Below, piece after piece: positions 46,917 through 58,459 of a stretch of DNA of 64,000 nt; the stretch's first letter is position 1, and each line of letters starts with the position of its first letter. The DNA lies in assembly GCA_016617855.1 (NCBI GenBank), contig JAECUM010001703.1, forward strand, positions 56,501 through 120,500, written 5' to 3'. The stretch comes from Megalonaias nervosa. Lineage: Eukaryota > Mollusca > Bivalvia > Unionida > Unionidae. Under the pieces are notes generated by a model. It was not told the origin of the DNA. It worked only from the letters and a program-made list of their open reading frames with translations, and did not search any database. Position numbers and translations under genes: made by a program.

Positions 46917-47535
46917 ATGAGAGAAGTCGTGGATCAACGACTTCATCAACCTTGCACCAGAAATCCCTCGGAAGATTCGGGTATTCCCTCATCTGCTCAA
47001 ACAACCACGACGGCAGTTGTTTCATCCCTGTCCGGAGCTCCTGAACCTGCAGGTCTGGATCATGTCGAACAGGCCTTCAGCCTTAAACAATTCTCGCAAC
47101 CAGTCGTGCAGAGAATCACTCAGGCACTACAGTCCTCCACTCTAAAAGTGTGTCAAGGCAAATTGCACATTTTCACGCAGTGGTGCGCAAACGGACATAT
47201 TTTACCTATGCAGGCGTCAATACCGCAGACAGCTAATTTCTTCTTCTGGCTCTTCGAAGACCATCAAAGGCTACCGCTCCACGATAGCTGACACCTTTCG
47301 TCATCATGGGCACGAAGATATCGGACAAAACAAGGACTTACCCGATTTACAAGCAAACTTTGAGTACACACGGCCTAACACGTTATCCCTCTACCCCAAG
47401 TGGAACTTATCTTGGGTATTAACCTGGCTGAACAAGACTCCCTTTGAACCAATTGCAGGAGCATCTCTGGCCCACCTTCCGTACAAGACCTGCTTCCTCT
47501 TGGTCTTAACGACGGCAGGCAGATTTAGTTAAATA
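46917..47535 (+). pseudogene. DIRS tyrosine recombinase, C-terminus missing
   Basis: 47090-47290 encodes a SAM-like core-binding segment ending F-F-W-L-F-E-D. A frame change leads to K-G-Y-R-S-T-I-A-D-T-F-R (about 47262), then L-Y-P-K-W-N-L-S-W-V-L and P-Y-K-T-C-F-L-L-V-L-T-T-A-G-R at 47465-47525. The last residue corresponds to the first catalytic Arg of the R-H-x-R-Y set. The sequence then stops and runs into the right terminal repeat six codons later, so the catalytic half is deleted. In intact elements this enzyme inserts the circular DNA copy. Confidence 0.68.
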
Positions 47536-47541
47536 GATCAA

Positions 47542-47643
47542 TCTGCCCGACCACCACATGGGTCGGCAAACAACTTTTAGCTCCCGTTAGCTACAAGTAG
47601 TATCTGCAAGGTAGTGGTAGAACTCCTAATGTATTATGATTGG
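47542..47643 (-). repeat. DIRS right inverted terminal repeat
   Basis: Reverse complement of the left repeat: 52 inner bases with four mismatches, plus the outer 'tattatgattgg' at 47632-47643. Weaker similarity may continue to about 47710. Confidence 0.85.
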
Positions 47644-50028
47644 ATAAGTATTACGTTATGATTCTCCGCTCTCAAGAATCACGCTTAAGCAGTGCTTGAA
47701 GTTGTGCGGGAATAGTTTTCCGTTAGACTTCATGATGAGAGTTCGCCCTTTCCTTACAATTAAGAAAAAACCTACGTTACTACATTTTTAAAGATTTTCT
47801 TTACAATAGCATTTCAAAGATTTGAATCTTTTGGGGTACATTAGGATAGACTTGTTTTGGAGACAACTGGATTCAAGTCTCTTTAGAAGCTTTGAAATAT
47901 TTTCGTATTTTTTATTATTTATTATATTTTTTATATAGGGTGTAATGGATTGTTTCAACTTTATTTAGAATTTATATGTATTTATAATCATGGAACTGAC
48001 TATTGTAAAGACAATTTCGCTACCAACTTCATGTTCATGCTTAATTTAAAAATAAAATATCCTTATTGTTACAGAGCCTAATATTCTGGTATTATAGGTC
48101 AAACATTTAGTAAAGTATATTCCTACACACTAGTTCAGGTATTAGTCTGAAATACTGAATTGTTAAGCACTTCATCTATCGTTAACTTATTTGATATTTA
48201 ATTGTCTACTTTAGATTCTAAACGTCAGAAATTCCAGAGGTATATGTAGGTGGTAAGCTTGTAGATATATGGTAAGTATTTGAAACAGAAGACCGTTTTA
48301 TTATCAAAACTGATTCTCCGAAATAAACTGGGTTTCGTTTCTATTCTGTATAAACGGAAGCTTAGAGTTGGGCACCACAACTAATTTTATATCACAGGAT
48401 AACGCAGTATTTCTAAACATGCCATGATAAGCACTATGTTATACTGCAATCATATTAGGGACTAGGATTTTTATTTTAAAATTTCTGCCTCTCAAGTAGC
48501 TGGAAAAAATATCTTTGAAAAGATAGCTTTGATTTAAGCTTTATAACGCCATATCAGATCAAACTTGTTAGAAAGAAACATAATAATCCAGAATTATATG
48601 AAAGTAAAATATCTTCCGTGGGAAGAAAACACCATCCCCTAAGAGTCGACGAATTTGCCGTGTGCATGTGCCTAACATGTGTTGATAACGCTTACACTAT
48701 AGCTGAAACACTGTAAAAGTCATTGCAGCAGAAATGACAACGTTGGTCCTATTAAATTGTTATAAGACACTTCCGATTTTGGGAAATACTCTTTGCTATC
48801 ACCTCTACTGCCCTCATATTGTAAAATGTTTATTCCACATTTATGTTGTTTAGTAAAGAATTAAATACTGGTTGTTGCATATGAAACCCATGATTCCGTT
48901 TGTATTATAAAGACTTAATTACTGTGATAACCTATTTCAAATATGACAATGCAAAAACATTGTTACTGTAATTATCAATTAGGAATACGACTAAAAATGT
49001 TGCATATATTACAAAGATTTAATCATTGTAATTACTTTTGGGGAATATGATTAACAAAAAAAATTCATATTATTACTTCACTAATTTGTTGGGGTTTTTT
49101 TCCTCTTTCCACAAGCATGTATTATTCATTTGGTTCGGAACGTCTCTGTGCAATTGCCATTTATCCAATGTATGATGACCTCAGATATTATAAATGGAAT
49201 CCCAAGTATAATGAACTCAAATGTTGCAAGTTGTCAGATACTAATAAAAACTTGTAATTGTTTCAACCATTTCAATAAAAGACACTTTAATGATCAATTT
49301 TAGAGTGCCTATTTTGTTTTGTTATCAGCAAGCTCAATTGCATCCACGCTGTTATAGCCTCAGGCTGGTTAATGTAGGAGATAGGATTACTAATATTAGT
49401 ACTCGTTCAACTATGTATGCATTAAGGCATTTTTGGTTACTTATAAGGTGTGCTTCACTTTGCACGATGGTTTGAATCACAATATAATATTGTTTTATTT
49501 TTACCCTTGTCAAAAAAATAATTTTTGTGGTGCACCAAAATAAAAGTTAAAAGCTCCCATTATAACTTTCTTCAGTATAAACAAATCAAAGAATATGAAT
49601 CAGAAAAAAGTTATCTATCCTCTTAACTCCTGATTTGGGAGTATTTGACTTACTCGCGTCTCCTGTTTATGTAAATTAAAATCAACACCTAAGAAGAAAC
49701 ATGCACAGTTCTTTTCGTTACCTCCCATCGAGACATCGCAACTGTGTGAAAGAACCATGTCTATTATGATACCAAATTGAAGCAGATTTCAGATTATGAA
49801 AGAAGCTAGCGTATTGTTCATGAAATAGGTTTGGTTATCGTCTGGTTAACTACAATTTTATGATGTCTTGATCTGTCGACATTTTTCTACCCATTCCACT
49901 TGCGTGGAACGATTTCACTTATTTCTGACTTTAGCTTGCAAGTACTCAATCTCATTATGTCTGTCACGTAATGCCCATTCTCTTGTACTAAATATAGTAA
50001 CAAACGTTATGGTCACACTAAAGGTAAC

Positions 50029-50030
<2 letters not shown>
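47644..50030. other. No gene recognised
   Basis: AT-rich sequence without long frames. The 61-codon frame at 49290-49475 has no motif. No repeat family member was recognised. Confidence 0.45.
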
Positions 50031-50064
<34 letters not shown>

Positions 50065-50755
50065 ATTTTTAACGTAGCTTTAAGAATTTTTCAGTTAAAT
50101 CGCAACGATGTCTGCAGTGTGGTAGTTTATAGCGTCTAGTACAGGGGCATCATGCCACAAACATGTAGCAGTTTATAGTGATGTCTAGCACTGGGGCATC
50201 ATGCCACAGACATGTAGCAGTTTATAGTGATGTCTAGCACTGGGGCATCATGCCACAGACATGTAGCAGTTTATAGTGATGTCTAGCACTGGGGCATCAT
50301 GCCACAGACATGTAGCAGTTCATAGTGATGTCTAGCACTGGGGCATCATGCCACAGACATGTAGCAGTTCATAGTGATGTCTAGCACTGGGGCATCATGC
50401 CACAGACATGTAGCAGTTCATAGTGATGTCTAGCACTGGGGCATCATGCCACAGACATGTAGCAGTTTATAGTGATGTCTAGCACTGGGGCATCATGCCA
50501 CAGACATGTAGCAGTTTATAGTGATGTCTAGCACTGGGGCATAATGCCACAGACATGTAGCATAATGTCCCACCCAGTCACATTATCCTTACACCAGGCC
50601 GATCAGTCCTAACACGAACCTTTTAATGCTGAGCGGCAAGCGAGGCAGTTGCTAGTACCATTTTTATAAGTCTTTAGTATGACTCGGTTGGGGTTCGAAC
50701 CCGTGACCTCTCGCATCCGAGGCGGACGCTCTAACCACTTAGTCCACCGAGGCAG
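50031..50755 (-). mobile_element. tRNA-derived SINE (family A) with internal minisatellite
   Basis: On the minus strand: head 'actaagtggttagagcgtcc' and 'gggttcgaacccc' (50755-50680), body 'actaaagacttataaaaatg', 'gctcagcattaaaaggttc' and 'ggcctggtgtaagg', then nine tandem 49-bp units and a (CA)n tail at 50031-50063. Apart from the expanded array, it follows the 45.02-kb copy in full. No clear target duplication was found. Confidence 0.85.
50117..50565 (-). repeat. 49-bp minisatellite, about nine units
   Basis: Units contain 'gtgatgtctagcactggggc' and 'atgccacagacatgtagcag'. The central units are nearly identical; the first (50117-50165) is diverged. The 45.02-kb SINE has the same segment once, so this is an expansion within a SINE. 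Confidence 0.95.
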
Positions 50756-51745
50756 TTTATATCAGAAGAAATAGGTTTTCCAATAAAATTAACTTATTTT
50801 TCAAAGTTTTCACAATAATTTTCTCATTTGCAATGTCTTGTCCCATTCATGGTTCAATGTAGTTTTTGTTAATAGAAACGAACACGAAAATTTCCTATCT
50901 ACCACTGCTTATGTTGAAGTACTTATTGTTTGATTACAGAAAGCACTTCTTATGAAGCCTGATTTCCGATTAAGATCATGGTTATGTTTCGTTTAATATC
51001 TATTCCTTTGATATATTGGTGAAATTAAACAATTACATCCTCCTTCCCCTTCGACATCCGTATCTATCACCGTGGGTTACTTCCCTTCGGAAATATAATT
51101 CACTGCCACAACAACATAAATTTGGCGGTATAATGTCACCTGGAGAAAATCATCTGCTGTGATAAGTGCATCACTCTCAGTTTTAACAGCATTGTTTTCA
51201 TTCTTTTCCTACAATGGGTTTAGTAAGGAATGGGAAGATCCACAGAGAAATGATAAATTAGACACGATAGTAACAAAACGTGTGAAATTCATTAAAATAA
51301 GTAAAGCTCAATATAATTTTGTAGGTTTTTGTCTTCCATATTCACTACCATATTCAAGGATTTCCGTAGTGATATTTTGCATTCAGGCAATGAAACGATT
51401 TCTTGGTCTAACAAGTGAAAAGCATTTTACCAGCTTACCTCACAAGGCTGTATAGTGTAGTACATGCAGTTTTAGGTATTCGGAGGTAATTTCTCTGATG
51501 TTGCTTTCTAATGCATATAATGTAGTGCTGTTGACATAACACACTGCTATGCCAATGAAGATAAAAGCCAAGCTTATCTTTTTCCATTAAGTTGTTATCA
51601 CATTCGCGCTTGTTGAAGCATTCTGTAAGGAGTCTATTCGTTGATAATATTTTATATACAACTGCCCTGCACCCCCTCATCACCATCTAAAAATGTAAGA
51701 TCACCCTACCCTTTTTGATAATGTTAAAAAGAGTTATACCTCTGC
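50756..51745. other. No gene recognised
   Basis: AT-rich. A 98-codon plus frame at 51159-51455 lacks motifs and good splice context. Confidence 0.4.
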
Positions 51746-51747
51746 GT

Positions 51748-52010
51748 GAAAATCGTTAAGATATCACTACTTTCAGGTCAAAGAGTATTAAAAAAATATA
51801 AATTGTGAAGATTTCACTGCTTTCATGTCAGTATTAATGAGAGTACAAATCATGAAGATATCACTGCTTTCATGTCAGTATTAATGAGAGTACAAATCAT
51901 GAAGATATCACTGCTTTCATGTCAGTATTAATGAGAGTACAAATCATGAAGATATCACTGCTTTCAGATCAATGAGTATTAACGGGAGTGGAAATCTTGA
52001 AAATGTTATA
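51748..52010. repeat. 47-bp minisatellite, about five units
   Basis: Units contain 'gaagatatcactgctttca' and 'gtcagtattaatgagagtac'. Central copies (51845-51965) are essentially identical and the outer ones diverged. Confidence 0.9.
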
Positions 52011-52429
52011 ATGATATGTCAACATATTTATTATTAAATTTTACATACATTATAAAAACAGTAGCAAAATGTTTAAAGGGACTAAGTAATGAATTTGTAG
52101 TGGATAGGGGATGGGATTTTTGGAAAAATATTTTCATTCCAGAGACACAATATTTTTGCTCTGATTTGTAGAAAAAAGTATCATGATTCCGAAAATGATG
52201 CAAGGCTCACACAATCACCCCCCAGTCCTAAGACTAAATGAGAGCTCCCAAACTGGAAATAAGCTGTAATACAGTTTGCAAATCCGTTCATGTGATAGAT
52301 AACAACTACTGTATCTACTTGCGTATAACTCTGATCCAACTGCAAGCAGTGCAGACATAGATCTGCCTTTGCTTAATACACCAGCAGATCTGGGATCATG
52401 TGGTTTTGTTAGGACTAATCAGTAAAACA

Positions 52430-52660
52430 AACAGCATAGACCCTGATCTGTTGGCACAGTATGAGCCGGTAGAAACGGGTCGACATTGTTAGCAATTGGA
52501 CCAGACTTATAAACAAGTACATGTGGTATGTGTTTCTAACTTATTTAGATATAATGAAACAAGATAGACCCTGATATGTCGGCACAGTATGTGAGAGCAT
52601 ATCAGGGTCTATGTTGTTTTGCAGTTGGACCCGACTTATAAGCAAATAAAGATGGTACAA
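52430..52660. repeat. Two-copy ~125-bp repeat with a 15-bp palindrome
   Basis: 'atagaccctgat.tgt.ggc' and 'acttataa.caa.ta' recur at 52437-52560 and 52564-52670. In the second copy 52564-52578 and 52598-52612 are exact reverse complements (15 bp) with a 19-base loop. Confidence 0.7.
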
Positions 52661-52958
52661 CATTTGTTTCTAACAATTTTTTGAGGCATCTAAATGGGAA
52701 ATATTAACAAGACCTGTAAATATAGAAATTCTTCTGTCAAGACTGCTGCTTTAAGATCCATCGTAACAGTTTACTGGAACCAATTGTATTCTGTGTACTT
52801 ATGGGCCATTTGGTTGTCTATTATAAAAATGTTCTTTCATTTTGTAGATAAAAGTGTGAATTATGTTTTCCTCCAAGTGTTCAGTTGTAAGTAGAATTTC
52901 ATTTTCGAGTTTTGATGTAAAAGATGCCACAGTAACGACCCTTTTTATTTTGTTCTAG

Positions 52959-53024
52959 GTTCATACTGACATGCAGGAGACAACAGGAACTGACCTTGTA
53001 AGCTTGATATGTCATACTTACCAG
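52959..53024 (+). CDS. Possible 22-codon exon of an unidentified gene
   Basis: A strong acceptor ('ctttttattttgttctag', ending 52958) is followed by 66 open bases and a donor (CAG|gtaaat). An alternative donor (CTT|gtaagc) after 52997 would give 39 bases; both keep frame. Frame 1 encodes T-D-M-Q-E-T-T-G-T-D-L and then V-S-L-I-C-H-T-Y-Q, which looks like real protein and vaguely like the start of a ubiquitin-fold (RA/FERM) domain. No family is named. Phase 0 on both sides fits the possible terminal exon at 58371. Confidence 0.4.
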
Positions 53025-53219
53025 GTAAATAAACCTTCATACTAAACAGATAAACCTTCTAAACATAGCATGCTTATGATACATCTTTCATCAGGGAGAT
53101 TCACTGTAAAATTTAAAGCGAAGTTTCTTTCAGCCAGATACTGTTGGGTCCACAAAATGTGGCCATTGTATAGATGTAACAAATATACGTGCCTTTGATT
53201 AGTATTATAGCCGCCTTGT

Positions 53220-53680
53220 TCGCCAAAAGTGTTTGGTCAGTCTGCAAAGGGCCAGAGCGTAGAAGACATCTGGTTACATGGCGCCTGTCTAAAAAGGAGG
53301 CTTGGTTACAGAGTTAAAGGAAGTCTTGGTTCTATATGACCATGCAATAAATACGTTCTTGTTCCTATAGGACCAGGCTGCAAAGAAGACCTAGTTACAG
53401 AGGGGTCAGACTGCAAAGGAGGTCCACTTACAGAGGTGCTAATATGAATGGATATCTTGGTTTGGTATGGCCAGAGTACAGAAGAGACTGGTTAGACAGG
53501 GCCAGTCTGCAAAGAAGGCTTGGGTACAGAGGGACCAGATTGCAAAGTAGGTCTTGGTTAGATAGGGCCAGTCTGGAAAATGGTCATGGTTAGAAAGAGA
53601 TATTCTGCAAATAAGGCCTGATTATAGAGGGCCATTCTGCAAATGATGCTAGGTTTAAGAGAGACCATTAAGCGGACGTT
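53220..53680. repeat. Degenerate ~34-38 bp minisatellite
   Basis: Diverged units carry 'gggccagtctgcaaagaagg' and 'cttggttacaga'. About ten units, with unit length varying. Confidence 0.7.
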
Positions 53681-54220
53681 TCACTGAATTTTTAAATATC
53701 TCATGCAAACAAGGGAAATCATCCAAAAGGATATTCCATAACTAAGTCCATGAAATTTTATAAGTAAACACACAAACAAATAATAATTGTCAGCTGATTC
53801 CCAAATATAAAATTTGCAAGATGTTGATAAAAACACAAATTATTCTGTTCAAAATTCATGGGGCAAAAGAATAATTTTACTGAACTTATGGTATTTGAAA
53901 ACTCAGAGGGTCAAAACATAACTAACAAAACTGTATATCACTTATAAGTTATAGTCTGGAAGACAAGACAATGATCATTATATAACTTTGGATAGTCAAC
54001 GTTATCATTATCTTCACAACGACTAGGTAATAAGGTCATATATTTTGTATTTGAGACATCTATAGTGATGTATTACCTACTGTACCAATGCCATAGTTTT
54101 CATGGATAAATTGGATAGCAAACATGTTTTATTTACACATTTTGATTATAAATAAAACTTATCAAACTTATCGATAACACAACTATCATAATTATTCCAT
54201 TCATATTCATTTAATACATT

Positions 54221-54225
<5 letters not shown>
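53681..54225. other. No gene recognised
   Basis: AT-rich spacer. Confidence 0.45.

Positions 54226-54230
<5 letters not shown>

Positions 54231-54314
<84 letters not shown>
54231..54314. repeat. (TA)n microsatellite
   Basis: About 42 uninterrupted TA units after a short TG run; open frames across it in three registers are artefacts. Confidence 0.97.
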
Positions 54315-54316
<2 letters not shown>

Positions 54317-54743
54317 AACACTCATATCTACATGTATTATGCACTGTATATTTCAGAAAGGGAGAAAATGTTTTATATTTGGTCCAAAAAGTGCATATCT
54401 GGTTTAGTGTTATCCAAGTTAATGAATCTTTATGAATTACTGTCTAAAGTAACAAATATTGATTTATAAACCCCAGATATACAAATGTACACATGTGCAT
54501 TTTATTTGGAATCAGCAGAGAAAATGATTTTGATTTGACACGTGGATACATCAAGGTCATGAGACTGAGATGTATTCATAAGCCATATCAAGAAAGCTCT
54601 TTCGCGAAACTCAGAATAAATCATGAATGTGGTTTTATATTTATTACATACCCACACTTTTGTGTTTCTAAAAATATATGTATTGATGTGCGAAAATCAA
54701 AGAATACACTATAGTAGTTGCAATCTGGATTTGTGATACATAC

Positions 54744-55040
54744 GAAAAATTGCATAATAACTCCATTCGTACTGTAAAGCTCAATAATAATTCCATTCAC
54801 ACTGCATAACTCAATAATAATTCTAGCCACACTGTACCCTCAACAATTACTCCATTGACACTATAACTCAATACTTATAACATTGATACTGTACAGCTCA
54901 ATAATAATTCCATTCACACAATATGACTTAATAATAATTCCATTCTCACTGTATAACTCAATAATAATTCCATTAACAATATAAAGTGCAAAAATAATTC
55001 ATTCACACTATGGATAAATAATAATTCCATTCACAAAAGT
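54744..55040. repeat. Degenerate ~28-30 bp minisatellite
   Basis: About ten units with 'ctcaataataattccattc' followed by 'acactgtaa' and variants. Confidence 0.75.
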
Positions 55041-55399
55041 ATAGCTAAGAAATAAATTTTAAATGAGGTAAAGCTGGGGTATAAATTAAATAACCAAACA
55101 CATTTGTTTTGCTCTTGTAGATAAGAATGAGTCTAGTATGGTCTTTGAATACATCTCAACCTGATGGACTCAATTATCACAACACCATATTGAACATTTT
55201 CTTTCTGCAGACTTCGAACAAAACATATATGTAATTTTGTGTATGTATAGATCATATAATCTGGTAGCAGCCTGAACTTCTAGGTATAATCGTCTCTTTT
55301 ATTTATAAATATCATTAATAGAACAGCTTTATAAAACGTCAGTGATACTGATGATGAATAATTTATGCTACATTTTTGAAGGTATTGGTTAGCATCATA

Positions 55400-57215
55400 G
55401 TTGTCCCCTATACCATTAGACATTGCATGGTTTTAATTCCGTATATGGACATTTTCAGCACAGTACAATTCTAAGCTGAGGGCAGAGTGATTGTTGCCCC
55501 TAAAAGCATTTTAAGCACAGTAACCTCTCATCTGAGACCTGGACTCTAGCAGCCTGTAAGGGAATTTTTTAGCATTTTAATGTCTCGTCTAAGAACTGGA
55601 AGCTGCATACTTGTAAAACATTGTACAGTCGCAACAACGAGCAGGTGATGGTTGCATATAAGAGAGCTTTAAGTACAGATATGTCATATCAGAGTGCTGA
55701 TAGCTGGTTGTCCGTAAGAAGATTTTAATGATTTTAAAATCTAAGATTTAAGATTTTAAATTCTTATCTTAAAGCTGAGAGCTGATTGCCTGTAAGTACA
55801 GTAGAGTTTCATATGAGGGCGGGTTGATGGCTGCCTCTTAAATATAGTAGAGTCTCACCTGAGGACAGGCTGACGGTTGATTCTTAAGCATAGCAGAGTC
55901 TCATCTGAAGACAGGTTGATGTATGTCTGTTACGTACTGCAGAGTCTCATCTGAGGGCAGGTTGATGTTTGTCTGTTACGTACTGCAGAGTCTCATCTGA
56001 AGACAGGTTGATGTTTGTCTGTTACGTACTGCAGAGTCTCATCTGAAGACAGGTTGATGTTTGTCTGTTACGTACTGCAGAGTCTCATCTGAGGGCAGGT
56101 TGATGTTTGTCTGTTACGTACTGCAGAGTCTCATCTGAGGGCAGGTTGATGTTTGTCTGTTACGTACTGCAGAGTCTCATCTGAGGGCAGGTTGATGTTT
56201 GTCTCTGTTACGTACTGCAGAGTCTCATCTGAGGCAGGTTGATGTTTGTCTGTTACGTACTGCAGAGTCTCATCTGAGGCAGGTTGATGTTTGTCTGTTA
56301 CGTACTGCAGAGTCTCATCTGAGGGCACGTTGATGTTTGTCTGTTACGTACTGCAGAGTCTCATCTGAGGGCAGGTTGATGTTTGTCTGTTACGTACTGC
56401 AGAGTCTCATCTGAGGGCAGGTTGATGTTTGTCTGTTACGTACTGCAGAGTCTCATCTGAGGGCAGGTTGATGTTTGTCTGTTACGTACTGCAGAGTCTC
56501 ATCTGAGGGCAGGTTGATGTTTGTCTGTTACGTACTGCAGAGTCTCATCTGAGGCAGGTTGATGTTTGTCTGTTACGTACTGCAGAGTCTCATCTGAGGC
56601 AGGTTGATGTTTGTCTGTTACGTACTGCAGAGTCTCATCTGAGGGCAGGTTGATGGTTGTCTGTTACGTACTGCAGAGTCTCATCTGAGGCGGGTTGATG
56701 TTTGTCTGTTACGTACTGCAGAGTCTCATCTGAGGGCAGGTTGATGTTTGTCTGTTACGTACTGCAGAGTCTCATCTGAGGCAGGTTGATAGTTGCCTGT
56801 TACGTACTGCAGAGTCTCATCCGAGGGCAGGTTAATATTTGTCTGTTACGTACTGCAGAGTCTCATCTGAGGCAGGTTGATAGTTGCCTGTTACGTACTG
56901 CAGAGTCTCATCTGAGGGCAGGTTGATGTTTGTCTGTTACGTACTGCAGAGTCTCATCTGAGGCAGGTTGATGTTTGTCTGTTACGTACTGCAGAGTCTC
57001 ATCTGAGGGCAGGTTGATGTTTGTCTGTTACGTACTGCAGAGTCTCATCTGAAGACAGGTTGATGTTTGTCTGTTACGTACTGCAGAGTCTCATCTGAGG
57101 GCAGGTTGATAGTTGCCTGTGCAAGACAGTAGGCTGTAATGAAGGAATGATGGTTTCCTGTTAAGTACAATAGAGTCTCACATGAGGGCAGGTTGATGGT
57201 TGCCTTCAGTGACAT
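55400..57215 (-). repeat. 46-bp minisatellite, about 26 homogeneous units with decayed edges
   Basis: The core (about 55905-57115) has 26 units carrying 'tacgtactgcagagtctcat' with a PstI site in each, and 'ggttgatgtttgtctgt'. Most are 46 bp; a subset lacks one G ('gaggcag') and is 45 bp, and one has a two-base insertion (near 56200). The left flank (55400-55900) and right flank (57120-57215) hold longer, diverged relatives of the unit. The minus-strand frame with repeated S-D-E-T-L-Q-Y-V-T is a by-product. Confidence 0.95.
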
Positions 57216-57262
57216 TTTAAACACAGTAAAGTATCTTTTGATGTCTGGGTCCTGGTTGTCTG

Positions 57263-57263
57263 C

Positions 57264-57303
<40 letters not shown>

Positions 57304-57320
57304 TTATAATAATAATAAAG
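57263..57320. repeat. (AAT)n microsatellite
   Basis: AAT units with one short interruption near 57301. Confidence 0.95.
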
Positions 57321-57870
57321 AAGCATCTAGCATTTAATGGTCTACTCTTTTGCGTTACTTTTGATTTAAGGAAATAGCATTGACCATATTACAGAGGATA
57401 ATTTTGCATTGGCAAGTCTAGGTCTCTCCTGTTGAATGTGTTTCGTGTGCGGATTACTGTGATATACCTTCGCATGGATGCGTTTGTATGTAGCTTTGAA
57501 AATTATGATCAATTCTTTATTTCAGGGTCTTTTACCATATGGCTGTAGAATGGAAAAACGTAATGCGTTGCATTCTTATCAGAAGGCTTAAGATATGATT
57601 TGTGTATGTTCAAGTAGGAAGTTAAGGTTTTCTGTTATTACTGCACTGTCTACCCTTTTTGAGATCTTTAAGCTAATCCTGTTATAACACAATGTTAATG
57701 GTCTACGGAGTGTTTTTGTGTTATGTAATGTATCATGCAATATTAAGACGAGCCCTGCCTGTGCAAAATGATGATAAAATTACAGATTGAATGCATTTTA
57801 CAAGGATTGTATTAGTCAGTTATGTTTGGGCTGTAATAAATTCAGATATGTTATAATTGAAAGGTATTTG
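57321..57870. other. No gene recognised
   Basis: AT-rich. A 'ttatttcag' at 57517-57525 precedes an open stretch, but no donor or motif supports an exon. Confidence 0.35.
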
Positions 57871-57876
57871 ATGGTG

Positions 57877-57985
57877 TTTATTCCATGTATCAGTAATGAT
57901 GTTTATTCCATATGTCAGTAATGATGTTTTTCTATGTGCCAGCAATAGTATTCATTCCATGTGTCAATGATGTTTATTCCATTTG
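57877..57985. repeat. Degenerate ~27-bp minisatellite
   Basis: Four to five units of 'gtttattccatgtgtcagta' plus 'atgat' with substitutions. Confidence 0.75.
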
Positions 57986-58370
57986 TCCGTAATAATGATA
58001 TTCATCCTCTTTATTCTCGCAAATAATAATCAAATAATTCCCAACAAGCAAAATATCTAAAGTTAATTTGATAACTGCTTGTCTTCATTTCTCCCTAATC
58101 CACATAATTACGTAGTGAAATGAAAGACAAATGTATCTTTTTTGTTTTGCTCTGTGTTTCTGAGTAGTGAGTGATTCCGTCATTCACATTTGCGACGTTT
58201 CATGGCTTATGAAGACTTTTTCTGAAATTAAATCTTTATAAAGCAGTTAATCATATTTTAAGTAATTTCTTCAAGTTTTCTCGTCTTGGACACTGAGTAA
58301 TCAACGTATACAGAAATAAATAGACAGTCTTCCACATTTGCCCTATTTACCTCCCCTTTGTAATTTCTAG

Positions 58371-58412
58371 GATCCCTCCACAGTTGACCTGATCATTAAA
58401 TTACCTACTTAA
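58371..58412 (+). CDS. Possible short terminal exon
   Basis: The acceptor 'cctttgtaatttctag' (ending 58370) is followed by D-P-S-T-V-D-L-I-I-K-L-P-T and a TAA stop. AATAAA at 58454-58459 lies 42 bases beyond the stop, as in a compact 3' UTR. Phase 0 would fit the candidate exon at 52959-53024. No family support. Confidence 0.22.
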   Translation, partial: DPSTVDLIIKLPT

Positions 58413-58459
58413 AACTGTGTTCTTATGATTTAATGTTGTACCATGTTTTACTTAATAAA

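Larger units (their letters stand above)
42761..47643 (+). mobile_element. DIRS-like tyrosine-recombinase retrotransposon, inactive
   Basis: Inverted terminal repeats (42761-42877 and 47542-47643) bracket a gag-like region, reverse transcriptase, RNase H and a tyrosine recombinase remnant, all on the + strand. This is the layout of DIRS elements, which integrate through a recombinase rather than a DDE integrase and have inverted rather than long direct terminal repeats. Stops and frameshifts occur throughout. A SINE (45020-45425) lies within the coding part. The right side is deleted within the recombinase. Without the SINE the copy is about 4.5 kb. Confidence 0.85.

Noticed and set aside
54219..54469. 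Three overlapping poly-Tyr/Ile frames
   Set aside because: These are TA microsatellite artefacts; the same applies at 14600-14905 and 59270-59452.
55400..57215. CRISPR-like array
   Set aside because: Units are contiguous with no unique spacers, and the DNA is eukaryotic; the 49-bp, 47-bp and 58-bp arrays fail for the same reason.
56131..57326. Minus-strand repetitive proteins (S-D-E-T-L-Q-Y-V-T repeats)
   Set aside because: They arise because a 45-bp unit variant and local indels keep frame through the minisatellite; there is no start or splice context.
57517..57600. Exon after 'ttatttcag'
   Set aside because: The open stretch is short, has no donor or poly(A) signal close by and no recognisable peptide.
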